64,000 nucleotides of DNA from Brachyhypopomus gauderio (lineage: Eukaryota > Chordata > Actinopteri > Gymnotiformes > Hypopomidae): contig NC_135214.1 in NCBI RefSeq assembly GCF_052324685.1, positions 1,942,817 through 2,006,816 of the forward strand, read 5' to 3'. Positions within the stretch are counted from its first letter, which is position 1. Every line of letters starts with the position of its first letter. The translations under genes were made by a program, and so were the position numbers. Shown here in pieces: positions 41,932-64,000 of the stretch. The notes below the pieces were generated by a model that had not been told where the DNA came from, made no database searches, and saw only the letters and a list, made by a program, of their open reading frames with translations.

Positions 41932-42172
41932 TTGTTTATTGATTGATTTGTTCATTGATTGATATGATTAACTGATGTTTTGCTTAACTGATTTATTTTA
42001 TTTTTTTTATGAGATGTCCAGCAAACTGGATACTGGCTCAAAAGTTTTAATCTAATAATATATTAATTAATAATTATATTATAAATATATTAATTATTAA
42101 AATATAATATAAATATAATTATGTTTAAGTAATTGACTGATGATGTTGCTGGTTGATTCATTTCCTCAGGCC

Positions 42173-44414
42173 ATGGCTGTTGTTCCTCTCTTGGTGGTCT
42201 TGGTGCAAACTGCATTGCTGCCAAAAGTTTTTGGAGGGGCATATTATGGTCACAAACCACATCACCCTCAACACCAGCAACACCAGCCAATACCACACAT
42301 GCCTCACATGGGCAAGGAGCTACCTCACATGCAGTACCCACATTACCGGAAGGAGATTCCACAATTACCTATGTATATGAACAAAGGCAAGGACAAAAAA
42401 GGTATGTATGATTGAGTTTAATTAATCATTCTTCAATTTATTTGTCTTGTACACAAGAAATATAATCTTACTTTTCTTGCATAAAGGTGAGACCATTCCC
42501 AGAGGTGAGCAGGGTATTCCAGGTGAAATTGGACCTCAAGGGCCTCCAGGACCCCAGGGACCTCCAGGCCCTCCTGGCCTACAAGGCAAAGGTATGCCAG
42601 GCTCTCCAGGAAATCCAGGCCCACCTGGCCCTCCGGGACTGCCTGGAGTTGGTAAACCTGGATTGCCTGGCCTGCTAGGAAAGCCAGGTGATGTGGGACC
42701 TCCTGGACCACAGGGCGAACAGGGACCTGGCGGAGAAGAAGGACGGCCAGGTATATCAGGACCACCAGGTCCCCCTGGACCACCAGGTCTCCCTGGAATC
42801 GGGAGAACAGGTGGACAGGGCTTGCCAGGACCACCAGGAGGCAAAGGAGAACCAGGCCACAAAGGTTTACCTGGACTTCCAGGCTTGCCTGGGCCAAAGG
42901 GGGATAAGGGAATTGGACATCCTGGGCCACATGGACCAAAGGGCCCGGCTGGACCACCGGGACTCCCTGGACATAAAGGACTGCCAGGAATTGGCAAGCC
43001 TGGCATGCCTGGTTTACCAGGCCCTATAGGTACACCAGGAAAACCAGGACAGCCCGGATCACCAGGCCCAGAGGGACCTGCTGGTAAGGATGGCGAACCA
43101 GGGCCTCAGGGGCCACCTGGCATTGGGAAACAAGGAGATAGTGGACTAGCAGGCCAACCTGGCATTCCTGGTGATAAGGGGCTACCAGGGCCGCCAGGAT
43201 TGCCAGGAAAGCCAGGTTTACCTGGATTTGGCAAACCAGGCTTCCCAGGACCAAAAGGTGATAGAGGAATGGGAGGACAACCTGGTGCTCCGGGTCCAAA
43301 AGGAGACAAAGGATACGAAGGTCCGCCAGGTGTGACAGGACCTCCAGGACCAGGTGGTCCTTCCGGCCCTCCAGGACCAATGGGACCTCCAGGTGGCACA
43401 GGTGCACCAGGACCTAAAGGAGAAGACGGTGAAGGTGGAGCAAAGGGGGAACAGGGACCCATAGGAGAACCAGGACCTACAGGACTGCCAGGCCAACCGG
43501 GTCAACAAGGTGAGGACGGTGAGCCAGGCCCACGGGGACCGTTGGGACCTATCGGCCCCAAAGGAGAAGGAGGAGACAAGGGTGAACCTGGGCTTCCTGG
43601 CCCTCCTGGCATACCTGGCCTAAAAGGAGAAGAGGGTGTATCTGGTCCAGAAGGACCACAAGGACCTAAAGGCATACCAGGAATCACAGGACCAGGCGGA
43701 CCGATTGGACCCCCTGGACCTCCTGGGCCTAAGGGAGAGGGTGGGTCACCTGGCCCTGCTGGTCCTCCAGGGGAGGGAAGTCCTGGTGCTCTTGGTCCTG
43801 TTGGTCCACCTGGTGCACCAGGTCCAAGTGGATCCCCAGGCCAGCCAGGTACCCCAGGTCCCCCAGGCCCTCCAGGACCCCCTGGACCATCAGCCCTGTC
43901 TCCTGACCTGATGGGTGTCCTGCCTGAGATGGGGCCAGCCCTTGATGGAGTGAAGGCTAGTGGCTATAAGAAAGGAAAGTACGGAGGTGGAAGTGATGTA
44001 ATGGGTGCCGGTGGTTTAGAGATGCCTGCTTTTACTGCTCAGCTGACCACGCCCTTCCCGCCAGTTGGCACCCCAGTGGTGTTCGACAAGATGCTGTACA
44101 ATGGCAGACAAAACTACAATCCCCAGACAGGAGTGTTCACCTGTGATCTTCCTGGAATTTATTACTTCTCATACCACGTGCACTGCAAGGGTGGCAACGT
44201 ATGGGTAGGTCTGTACCGAAATGGAGAGCCCTTGATGTACACATATGACGAGTACAAGAAGAGCACTCTGGACCAGGCGTCGGGCAGCGCCGTGGTTCCT
44301 CTACAACCAGGAGACACGGTTCATATTCAGCTACCATCTGACCAGGCTGCTGGACTCTATGCAGGCCAATACGTTCCCTCTTCTTTCTCTGGCTTCCTTC
44401 TCTACCCCATGTAG
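42173..44414 (+). CDS. col8a1: Collagen type VIII alpha 1 chain
   Basis: This is a secreted short-chain, network-forming collagen of basement-membrane-type matrices. Two coding exons, 42173-42401 and 42487-44414, join in phase 1 (GT donor at 42402, AG acceptor at 42485-42486) to encode 718 residues; human COL8A1 is 744. A signal peptide covers about residues 1-21. A His/Pro-rich N-terminal segment runs from GAYYGHKPH to about residue 82. The Gly-X-Y triple helix spans about 83-544, with characteristic short interruptions such as GVGKPG, GIGKPG and GFGKPG. After a linker, the C1q trimerisation domain (589-718) begins MPAFTAQL, contains [13 protein letters not shown] and [11 protein letters not shown], and ends SGFLLYPM. 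The start is chosen because an acceptor at 42169 lies just upstream and MAVVP begins the signal peptide. COL8A2 is the main alternative, but the N-terminal GAYYG and location next to tfg favour COL8A1. Confidence 0.95.
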
Positions 44415-45078
44415 ACCAACAGAGACCCAGAGAGAAGGAGGATGTGATAGAGAAAGTCACAACCAGGGGAAAAAAGAGGAGATGGATGATATAAACTGTT
44501 ACACATGTTACACTGTTACACATTTTTGTAAACATCAGCAGAAACATCCAGAAACAGGAGAAACAGATCCAGGGACTCTACACCTGCCAAGCTCATACAC
44601 AGATGAAAGGATTGTATCAAGACACCATATCACCTGTACAAAAATTCTACAGACAGCCAAATATTTGTTTCAGGCCTTACAACACAGAAGTTTATACAGC
44701 TATGATAATTTAATGTATTAGTGTATTTGTTTAACACATTTACCCTAATGGAGTTTGAACTTTAGTGCGTTTAGGACACTTGGAATAATTTCCTATTTTA
44801 TGACAATGTGCCATATATAAATCGTAGTGGCAGCTGCCTACTGATGTCAAAGCAAACTTATTTTCAACAGTATGAAAATTCTACATGAATTCTTACCACG
44901 TGACTTTGTACTGAAATATATTGAGATCTTACGCAAAACGTGGCAAAGTACCTTTCAAGAAAACATGTTTTTTTCTTTATAACTAAAAGTACTGTTTTTG
45001 CACGTCCATATTTTCAAACATGTGCTGAGCAAAATTGTGGTTATAGAATGTACAATGTGCATGTGTGTGTATGTGTGA

Positions 45079-45156
<78 letters not shown>

Positions 45157-45660
45157 ACGCGCACTTGCGTCTATGCACATAAGACAAGAGTGCATACTTC
45201 GTCACAACCTGCTTGTATTTTGTTACCCTTTTTTTGAGAGAACCCCTCCCATCCCAAACTGCAAGAGCTCACTTGAAAACCACTGTTATGTAATCTCAGA
45301 TGTGACGTATGAAATGTGATGTTTGAATCTGAGCCCCTTTCACACACTCACAACCATGTGTTTCATCTCACATCATGTGCATATTCATGCATCTTCAACC
45401 TTTTACAATCTCCTTTACAGCCTTCGACATTTTTTCAAAACATACATGTAATATGTATTTTTTCACCTGCTCATGCTGACTACTGATTGGTTAATTCAAA
45501 TGGAAAAAGGGCTGGAAAAGGAAAAACAATGTTTTCAATGGTTCATGTTGCCCCCTTTGCATAAATTGTGCTAAAATTATATAATCCAAACAGAAATTTG
45601 AGCGTTTTTATTGTTACCTTTGTTGTCTTTTTTAAATAAAGGATTTACATCCATAACAAT
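44415..45660 (+). other. col8a1 3' UTR with poly(A) signal
   Basis: Non-coding sequence after the stop codon. The first clear AATAAA in a suitable context is at 45635-45640 (TTTAAATAAAGG). A TG run of about 38 units lies inside at about 45080-45155, so it would be transcribed as part of the 3' UTR if this signal is used. Confidence 0.6.
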
Positions 45661-45954
45661 GTGTATTTTCCTTTAACAAGTAACCAAAAACGTACGAGTG
45701 TAAAGTGCAAAAAATATGAAAGTTCATTTTGGTGAATATGTTACCAAAAATATGGTAATATATTATAAATATTATAATATGGTAAGATGTTTTTTCCACT
45801 AAATCAACCAGGTATTTTTCCATCAAATATCTTGTGAAATCAGATTAAATGTTTGCTGGCATGTTTGCCTTCACATAAACGTTTTTGAATATAAAAAATA
45901 TATTTTATTGCAAAACTGAACAAAATAAAAATATATCTGTAGTAATATTTAAGA

Positions 45955-46201
45955 TAACAGTGTAACAGCTCTTGGTAGACATATAACGGGCTTGCCCCGT
46001 GAAGTAGCTGCTCGAACCAGGATGCTGCGAGGTCAAACCGCATCACTTTAGGGGCGGAGAGCTTTACTACAGACTTTGCGTTGCGCATGTGCAGAACTGT
46101 CTGCCTCCATTGACAGAAACGCTATTGTGCCGCACCATCTCACATTTCCTCAGATTTATCTTCTACAGCCTCGGCAGTCTTCGTGAACATTTCCGCAAGC
46201 A
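45955..46201 (+). promoter_or_regulatory. jagn1 promoter and putative non-coding first exon
   Basis: A locally GC-rich stretch contains GGGGCGGAG (a GC box) and TTGCGCATGTGC (one base off the palindromic NRF1 site). It is followed by pyrimidine-rich sequence and a donor GCA/GTAAGT at 46202. The coding exon of jagn1 begins behind an acceptor at 47103, so an upstream untranslated exon is required, and this is the best candidate. Confidence 0.5.
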
Positions 46202-46883
46202 GTAAGTAGCATTTTCGCATTTATTAGTGTGTCACGTCTCGTGCTCGTATAAACAAGAACAGTAATTTAAAAGTCTCTCCGTTTAATCCATGAATGTGTG
46301 GTGCGCACACACAGACTACGATATATCCGTCCTGCAACACTATGCCTGCGATACACATTAAACTTGCTCCAAACACCAGAAGTGTGAACGACATTCAGCA
46401 GCATGCCATGTTCCTTCAGTTTGAGATACTTGTGTAGGTAACATATAAAAACAAGCTACGCTTCATCATTTCAAAATAATCTACGCTGCTGTGTCATTTA
46501 TAGCCCATATGTGCTACCCAGTAGCCAGCTGTGTAGTGTTATTTCTAATATCTAGATATACAACATTTCCTGTCAAATATTTTTTTACAAAGTATGATTA
46601 AGTTCAGCTGCCTTTTAATGTGGCACGAAACGTTTGATAAAAGTCCTGAATTAGACACTGTTTTCCTGTTGTTCCTCTATATAATATAAAATGTCCTTGG
46701 GAGGTTCATATAGCTTTAATGTCTTTAAATAGCTTAGTTTAAATAGCACCTTCTTGTCCAAATAAGATACTCAGTTACAAATGTGATGTAATTTCTATCC
46801 ACGGGCACCATATTTATGAGATATCTATATTTGCTCTTAAGTGGAAAAAAGTGTCTTATTGATTATTTTTCCACTTAGGGTGT

Positions 46884-46945
<62 letters not shown>

Positions 46946-46961
46946 CCGCGCGCACGCGTGT

Positions 46962-46996
<35 letters not shown>

Positions 46997-47103
46997 TGAC
47001 AATGCTACTGATGTACATCACTGCACCTTGCATGCGTTATAGAGCTCGTTATAGAGCTGTATGTGAATTTTTTGGCACTGGTGAGAAATGTCATTTTATA
47101 CAG
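46202..47103 (+). other. jagn1 5' intron
   Basis: Candidate intron between the untranslated exon and the start-codon exon. It contains a TG run at about 46880-46944, a CG/CA-rich spacer and a second TG run at about 46965-46993. The acceptor is TTTTATACAG. No other feature was recognised. Confidence 0.5.
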
Positions 47104-47112
47104 GAGCTAGTG

Positions 47113-48016
47113 ATGACATCACGGGCAGGGCCACGAGCAGCAGGGAGTGATGGGAGTGACTTTAAGCACAGAGAGAAGGTGGCGTCCCACTACCAGATGA
47201 GGTAAACTGCAACAAACCTTACAAGATCTGTTCTTATTCCTTTTTTAATCAGATTTCTTGTCATTGGATTCCAAAGTATATGGGAAACAGGATTGGCCTG
47301 CTTTCACTGAGATACATAATTCAAAACTGTTTGGGAACAGCATGCTATACATATAATAATTAGATACATGTGTGCGGGGTTCCGTGATCTAACATCTGTT
47401 CATTCAGAGGGAGCAATGCTCTAGGCATGTTTAATCAGTTCTTACTATTTGATCTCTTTTCTGCCTTTGATTTAAACAAAGATAGTTCAACAGACAACAG
47501 CGTCAGCTCCAGAGGCGTGATCACGCACTCAGTTAAGTCTTGCTCTGTTGCAGTGCTTCAATGAAGTCCGAAATCAAGAAACTGACCCTCGTGCACCTGA
47601 TCCTATGGGCGCTGATAGCAGCCCAGGTGACCGTGTCCCACCTCAAGCTTCTCTCCCACGACGTGGTGGCGATGCCCTACCAGTGGGAGTACCCGTACCT
47701 CCTCAGTCTGCTGCCCTCCCTGCTGGGTGCCATGGCCATGCCCAAAAACAACATCAGCTACCTGGTGATCTCCATGATCAGCGCCGGCCTGTTCTCCGTG
47801 GCGCCGTTGATCTTCGGCGCCATGGAGATGTTCCCCGTGGCTCAGCAGCTCTATCGTCATGGCAAGGCGTACCGCTTCATCTTCGGGTTCTCCGCCGTGT
47901 CGGTGATGTACCTGCTCATGGTGGTGGCCATCCAGGTTCACGCATGGCAGATCTACTACAGCAAGAAGTTACTGGACGCTTGGTTCAACTCCACACAGGA
48001 GAAGAAGAAGAAGTAA
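47113..48016 (+). CDS. jagn1: Jagunal homologue 1, ER membrane protein
   Basis: JAGN1 is a four-pass endoplasmic-reticulum membrane protein needed for ER organisation and vesicle trafficking, best known in neutrophil biology. Two coding exons, 47113-47201 and 47554-48016, join in phase 2 (AG/GTAAAC donor, TTGCAG acceptor) to give 183 residues, the same as the human protein. Exon 1 encodes [17 protein letters not shown] and [12 protein letters not shown]. Exon 2 continues with [10 protein letters not shown], the conserved [45 protein letters not shown] and a lysine-rich C-terminus (EKKKK), consistent with a dilysine-type ER retrieval signal. Hydrophobic segments alternate with short loops as expected. 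The start was fixed by the [11 protein letters not shown] match, not by an in-frame upstream ATG at 46996 that lies in the intron. Fish have jagn1a and jagn1b; I cannot say which this is. Confidence 0.95.
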
Positions 48017-48091
48017 TGGAGGCCACATTATTCTGATATGCTCACCATTCAGACATGCATGGAAATATAAAAAGGGATTAATCCGCGCGTC

Positions 48092-48149
<58 letters not shown>

Positions 48150-48445
48150 TAGGCTGTGTTTATTTACAGCTTATTGGTACCACCTTTAATATACATTATT
48201 ATATGTAATCCATCAAGTTATTGTTATGTTTCTACTGAATGGGGGACTGTTGAGTGTCTACTGAGATGTGCTCTATGGAATATGTGTGTATGTTTCTGAA
48301 GAGTGTGTACGCGTGCCTGTAGAATATGCAACATAAAGGCCATTGTTGCGTTGCATTATACTGTTCCACCATTTCATGGCCTTTTTACCTCACTGGTCTT
48401 TCTAATGCTATGGAAATAAAATACGAGTAGCATTATTTAACAACA
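48017..48445 (+). other. jagn1 3' UTR with poly(A) signal
   Basis: Contains a CA run at about 48094-48145 and AATAAA at 48415-48420 (GGAAATAAAATACG). The interval from here to about 49640 is AT-rich with no recognised feature. Confidence 0.6.
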
Positions 48446-49639
48446 TAGTAATTGTAATGTCTTTCAAACTGCTGATGTAACAACGAGGATATGTCTTTGG
48501 TTTATGTAAATGAGATAAAGTGCTGAGTACCTAAGGACTATGTATTTAGTGCAGTTGGTGATGAATCAGTCCTAAGTATGTCATGTAGAGATACTGCATC
48601 TACAGTAAACCCAAACCAAGTGGTGTGCAGCATACACTAAATGTTGCTGGCAAGATTATCCATTTAAAACCTACTGGTGTAATACAGATCAATATGAGAA
48701 AAGTTCTTGTTTATGGTTGATTGTGATGATGAATTGGAGCAGAAGGCAAGACCTGTCTGTGGAAACCCAATATCTTCAGGCCAGGTCCAGTTCTTCAGGT
48801 CACACTCGCAACTGCCAGTCTTGTGTAAATTAACTATTGTGTACAGTGGTTTTAAATGGGTTTACAAGAAACTGTTGGCACCTATCCTCAAGGGATCCCC
48901 AAGACAAAAGGAAGACATCAGACTGACAATTTAGAAACAAGTCTGAGTTTCAAAATAGTTAAACAGTATGGGATTCAAAATGATGCAAAATACATACATC
49001 ATGTTTAAGGTGACTGAGAAAAGTCATGTTTGTCAAATATAATCTGACATATACATTCAACCAAGTAGATTATTAACTTCTTATATTAAAAATAACAATA
49101 TTTTGATATATGAGCATTTAGAATTAAAATATAGATAAATAGATCAAATATGATTTGCAAACAAAAAACTTCACCTGGCACACAAGCAGAATAAGATTAA
49201 ATAAGATTTAAAACATATATTTTAAAATAAAAACAAAAAAGATCTGTGTACCCTAAACCAGATTTAAGGGTTCACACTGATATTCCTGACACTGATATCT
49301 CCTGCCCAAGGTGCTGTATTCAATAATCATGTCACTTTATCTTGATTTATGTGACTTTACAGAAGTATAGTGTTTATTTGTTAATGCATTTATGTTATCC
49401 ATTGTAGGTTGCTTTAGGTTCCATTGATGAAAAATGTTTTATTATAATCTGTCAGTCTACATCATCCACGTTATAAAAACAATACTGTTGAAGAAACAGC
49501 GATGAACTCTCTACGTCGGAGGCATGGAAAAACCTTGAAAATTGTTTCACGTCCTGTAGTCTTAGACAGTGAGATCTACTGTTAGGACTGTCTTGTTCAT
49601 TCATTCATCCACAAACCAACTCCCTTTAATCCACAATCA

Positions 49640-50427
49640 GCAGCAGTCACCCCACCGCGCATGCGCCCCTGCCTTTGCCACGTACAGGTCGAGGTACTTC
49701 CGGACGTGCGGCGCTAGTCGGTGCTGGTCCGTGGGAGCTCGGGTCTCTGCTCAGTCGGCTGGTCCTGCGAAAACATTCTTTACCACCGCGGGATCGAGAT
49801 ATTTCAAACACCAGGTACCGCAGTATCGCTACGGGAATGTAATAGCTGGTGGTTTCGCGCATATGTTCGCGTGACATGTACGTGAACGCGCCTCAGTCTG
49901 TGGTGAACCGCTGGCTGTCCGAGCCACTTGTTGGTCACGTGATGTAGCTGGCGAGCTAACGAGTGCTAGCGTCCATTATCTATAAAAATGGGGCAAACAA
50001 AAAAAACAAGACGCTGTTTGGCCGAAATGAAAGAATTACACTATTAGACAGTTATGTAAATGTAATAAGTACATATGATTCTGTAATGAGTGGTTAAGAT
50101 AGTGTGTTGGGGCCGGTTTTGAAGGGTTAGCTCCCCGCTAGCTCGCCTACTTTGACGCCGGCACAAGACGAGTTAGCTAAACGGAGCGCTTTCTGGCAGG
50201 AAGTCGGTGTAACGCCCGCCGACGGCGCCGCGCACGCATCGCGAGCGGATCACTATGTGGCAGGGTGAAACATCCGGCCAGTGACGCAGGGGAAACGGGC
50301 CCGACCGAACCGCGGAGTGTTGCGCGCTGATGTGAAACTTCTTCACCCTTCACCGCTTACCATATATATTTTTTTCAAAGTAATCGTCGATTTTTGGGTC
50401 GTTTAAAGTAGTCGGCTGTCAAATAAG
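49640..50427 (+). promoter_or_regulatory. tfg CpG-rich promoter and putative untranslated exon
   Basis: GC- and CpG-rich DNA lies between AT-rich flanks. It includes the perfect palindromic NRF1-type site GCGCATGCGC at 49657-49666. A donor-like AAATAAG/GTAAAA at 50427-50428 could end a non-coding exon that splices to the acceptor at 51593. A TG run at about 50513-50563 follows. The transcription start cannot be fixed from sequence alone. Confidence 0.5.
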
Positions 50428-50508
50428 GTAAAAACGGCCGTACTGGCCGGTGTGATAACGTAACCAAAGTGCATCTAACCTCGCCCATCTAGCTGTCAGC
50501 TAGCGCGG

Positions 50509-50565
<57 letters not shown>

Positions 50566-51477
50566 TGTTGTGGCACTGGGACGTGAGTGTTCACGTCTCA
50601 CCACACTGACAACCTTTAAAACGCCGTTTAACTGCGTGTTTACCTTGTTTACTAATCGCTGGAGTGACGAGGTTGCCATGTATTGATTTATCGTGCTCAA
50701 GACGAGGTGACACAGCTATATTAACTAATATAACCACTCGCAGTGATTGGGCATATACCACAGACTTGATTAGGATAATAATAAAATATACTCAAAGTTA
50801 TCCCGAAGTTATCTGCTAGAATATCCACTTTTAATTAATTCTTGAGTCACTCGAATGTGACGTTAAACCTTTATCAGTGGCACTGTCATTCTATTCAGGA
50901 ATCAAGTCCAGTTTCAGTTGGTTTACCCCCTGGACTATGTTAATGTCAATGTAAAGGGCCAAAGTCTGTGTTGGGAAACTGCACTTGGACTGCCAAATCA
51001 CTCTTTCTCCCCTGACCCTTAGACTGTGCTATAGAGTTACAGTAGGCCGGTGTGGTACTGTATCAAAGCAGCATCTAACTTGTCTATGGTCGACGGATCA
51101 GATTACTTGGTTCCTATGGTCTTGATATCCTTGCTACCATTTCAGCGGGCCGTTATGCATATTTTATTGTTTTTGCTAGGGTTCCATGGTCATCAGATCT
51201 TAACAGCATATTTACTAGGGCAGAGGAGCCACTGAGTGCCCATACATTTCAGAGGCATCAGTTTCTTAAGGTACCTAATTTAGAATTCACATAACATTCA
51301 TCTAATTTGTTTGGAATGATTGCTTCACTTTGACACACTCTGAGACTGTGAGCCTAGATTAAATGGTTTCGTAGTGATGTTTGTTTGCTGGGAGGTGTGT
51401 TTTTTTTTTTCTGTTGCTCCTTTCACAGCACCACTGGCACTGAGAAGGTTTGTTTAGAGGCCACAACATGCGTATAA

Positions 51478-58539
<7,062 letters not shown>

Positions 58540-59135
58540 AACCCAGCGGCTCCGATTTGCTCTTGAGCACAGCTCATTAAGCCTGAACACCCTATATTTG
58601 ACGTCGTAGTGTGCGTGACCATTGTAGAAGAAAGCACGTGAATGTGTGTGTGTGTGTGCGCGAATGCCAAAAAAAAAAATAAGAAAGCAAACAGATGGTG
58701 AGAAACTGAATTTGTGTATGGCTGCACAGATGAGACCAAAGTGTTGGAGTGGGCTTCTGTGCACGTGTGTGATGAGAGTTAGATGAGGGTGTGTGTGTGC
58801 GTTTGTGTGTTGGGGTGTGCGCGCGTTTTATTTCATCGCTCGTCTTCTGGTTGGTGATAAATCATAAGTTGGCTTTCTGTTAAAACACTAGATATCACAT
58901 CTGAAGGAAATTACATTATTTAGATTTCTTTATCCCTTGTTTCTTCATGTTTTTCCATTTCCTTCCGTGGGTTTGTTTTTTTTGTTTGTGTGTGTTTTTG
59001 GTTTTTGTTTTTGTTTTGTTTGTTGTTTTTTTACTAATCCCTGACTGGTCCTCTGCTGTGTCACAAGCCATTATGTAAAAACTGTAACATTTTGTTTTCT
59101 GGAGGTGAATAAAGACTTTGAAACTAAAGATCTGA
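58540..59135 (+). other. tfg 3' UTR with poly(A) signal
   Basis: GT- and T-rich non-coding sequence with AATAAA at 59108-59113 (GTGAATAAAGACTTTG), a typical transcript end. The stretch from there to about 59790 shows no recognised feature. Confidence 0.7.
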
Positions 59136-59789
59136 CATGCTGCTTGTGGGTGTGATGTAGAGGAAAAAGTAAGTTCATCTTTCATTCCATTGGACCGTGC
59201 GTCCTTTAGCATTTTTTGGTGTCCGTTGAAAGAAAGTGCCATTTTTATTCTAATGAGTAAATATTTGGCAGTGTAATTAATGCAATTGGTTATTTTTTAA
59301 AGAGCTTAAGAAGAGAACATTTATTTCCTCTTGCGTTTTCACACACAAATAAAACATAGGAAAACAATGATATTTTGAATCATTACTGTTGCAAACTGTT
59401 TTTGTGTCAAAAATAGCTATTGAAATGCCTGTAAAATAATCAAAAAAGAAAAGAAAAGCCCTGACTGCTAATTTCCCATAGAAAACATTCGTTTGCTTTC
59501 ACTGCTACATGTTCAGATGTCACATCTAAGAGCACATTTCCATAAATCTGTGCTCATTTTAGTCTGCAATTTCCCTGGACAACCTAAGTGTTCATCCCAA
59601 AACCTGCATTGCTCAAAGGGAGAAAGAAAAGTCATTCTTCAAGATGTACATGTATATTTCATACTGTGCAAAATGCAGCATGAAGCCAAGATGCAATACC
59701 TGTAGATTAGAGATAATGCATTATATGCACTATATGCATTAATATTAGCTGCACCGTTGGGAGGTGGATTGTGGGTTTTGCTTTAACCA

Positions 59790-60037
59790 CCTCTTTATTT
59801 CAGAGGTTTGTAAACCACTATATTATGCCCAGCCTCCTGATAAATAATATACGTTTTTTTCAACCAATCAGGGAGCCTGCTACCCCGCTCTCTCATAAAC
59901 TTCAATTTCTTTATTCTGTCTAGACGCGCAATAAATTTATAAATAACAAATTCTCGAATGTCCTGTCTGATAATGTGGTTCTTTTTGTTTCTCAAGCATA
60001 CGTTCTTCTCGGGTCTGTTCAGACGCCTGCAGAGATC
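59790..60037 (-). other. Putative abi3bp 3' UTR
   Basis: AT-rich sequence after the abi3bp stop codon. Minus-strand AATAAA occurs at 59915-59910 and 59799-59794, and either could be the poly(A) signal. It converges on the tfg 3' end with about 650-800 bp between the candidate signals. Confidence 0.4.
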
Positions 60038-63448
<3,411 letters not shown>

Positions 63449-63574
63449 CTGGTGAGAAAGGAGGGACGAACGATGGAAGTGTGGCTTCATGGTTCTGGAA
63501 GTTTTAGCAACCATTGTTATTTCAAATTTTTTGCACATTACTTCTGTGTCTCTAAAGAGAAGTGTGCACGCTTC

Positions 63575-63619
63575 CACACATCCACACACACACACACACT
63601 TCCACACATTCACACACAT

Positions 63620-63683
<64 letters not shown>

Positions 63684-63920
63684 CCACACATTCACACACA
63701 TCCACACACACACACATGCTCCCACACATCCACACACACACACACATACTTCCACACATTCACACACATCCACACACACACATGCTCCCACACATCCACA
63801 CACACACACATACTTCCACACATTCACACACATCCACACACACTCCCACACATTCACACACATCCACACACACACACACACACACACACTCCCACACATC
63901 CACACACACCCACATCTGCC
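63575..63920. repeat. CA-rich minisatellite in an abi3bp intron
   Basis: Alternating modules CTTCCACACATTCACACACA, TCCACACACACACA and TGCTCCCACACATCC recur in order around one pure CA run (about 63620-63680). The modules form a higher-order unit of about 65-85 bp repeated several times. Confidence 0.88.
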
Positions 63921-64000
63921 GATCCTCAGTGCTTCTCTTAAATGTGCCCTCATCACCGTCAGCCTCTTTGAGGAAGCAGGAAATTGCAGAGCAAGTTTTT

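Noticed and set aside
42433-43911. Several minus-strand and alternative-frame ORFs of 60-174 codons across col8a1
   Set aside because: They are shadows of the Gly-X-Y codon repeat; the plus frame gives a complete collagen VIII with a C1q domain.
46996-47112. In-frame upstream ATG that would extend JAGN1 by 39 residues
   Set aside because: It lies upstream of a good splice acceptor at 47103, and the known protein begins at the [11 protein letters not shown]-type methionine.
47548-48036. 162-codon plus-strand ORF overlapping jagn1 exon 2 in another frame
   Set aside because: The frame used by jagn1 matches a known family end to end, while this one is Arg/Gly/His-rich with no family resemblance.

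Overview
This is eukaryotic DNA from a bony fish, very probably a teleost. The genes have spliced exons with GT-AG boundaries, the intergenic DNA is saturated with CA/GT and CT/GA microsatellites, fish-type hAT and L2-group transposable elements are present, and every recognisable protein is a vertebrate orthologue. I cannot name the species.

Layout, left to right. Positions 957-4607 (minus) hold the first three coding exons of dcbld2 (signal peptide and CUB domain); the rest of the gene lies beyond the left edge, and two minisatellites sit in its introns. Positions 4935-17958 are one uninterrupted 13-kb minisatellite with a 23/21-bp unit and nested higher-order periodicity; it starts about 330 bp upstream of the dcbld2 start codon. 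Positions 17959-42170 are intergenic or far-upstream DNA with microsatellites, a nested hAT element (21753-23277), an L2-group retrotransposon fragment (24493-25705), a tRNA-like SINE head (about 26010-26081), a degraded retroelement (about 26100-27050) and a second copy of an element also found inside the hAT. Positions 42173-44414 (plus) are col8a1. Positions 47113-48016 (plus) are jagn1 in two coding exons. Positions 51595-58539 (plus) are tfg in seven coding exons. Positions 60038-63448 (minus) are the last eight exons of abi3bp, convergent with tfg.

dcbld2, col8a1, tfg and abi3bp form a block known from human chromosome 3q12. jagn1 lies between col8a1 and tfg here, whereas human JAGN1 is on 3p25. 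The genes share a secretory and extracellular-matrix theme (a membrane receptor, a network collagen, an ER protein, an ER-exit-site organiser and a matrix protein), but this is chromosomal neighbourhood, not an operon.

The least ordinary features are the 13-kb hierarchical minisatellite, which contains a 7,146-bp tandem duplication, and the series of tfg 3' splice sites built directly from dinucleotide microsatellites, including a roughly 185-bp CT tract that runs straight into the AG of exon 5. I found no prokaryotic-type system, CRISPR array or viral gene.
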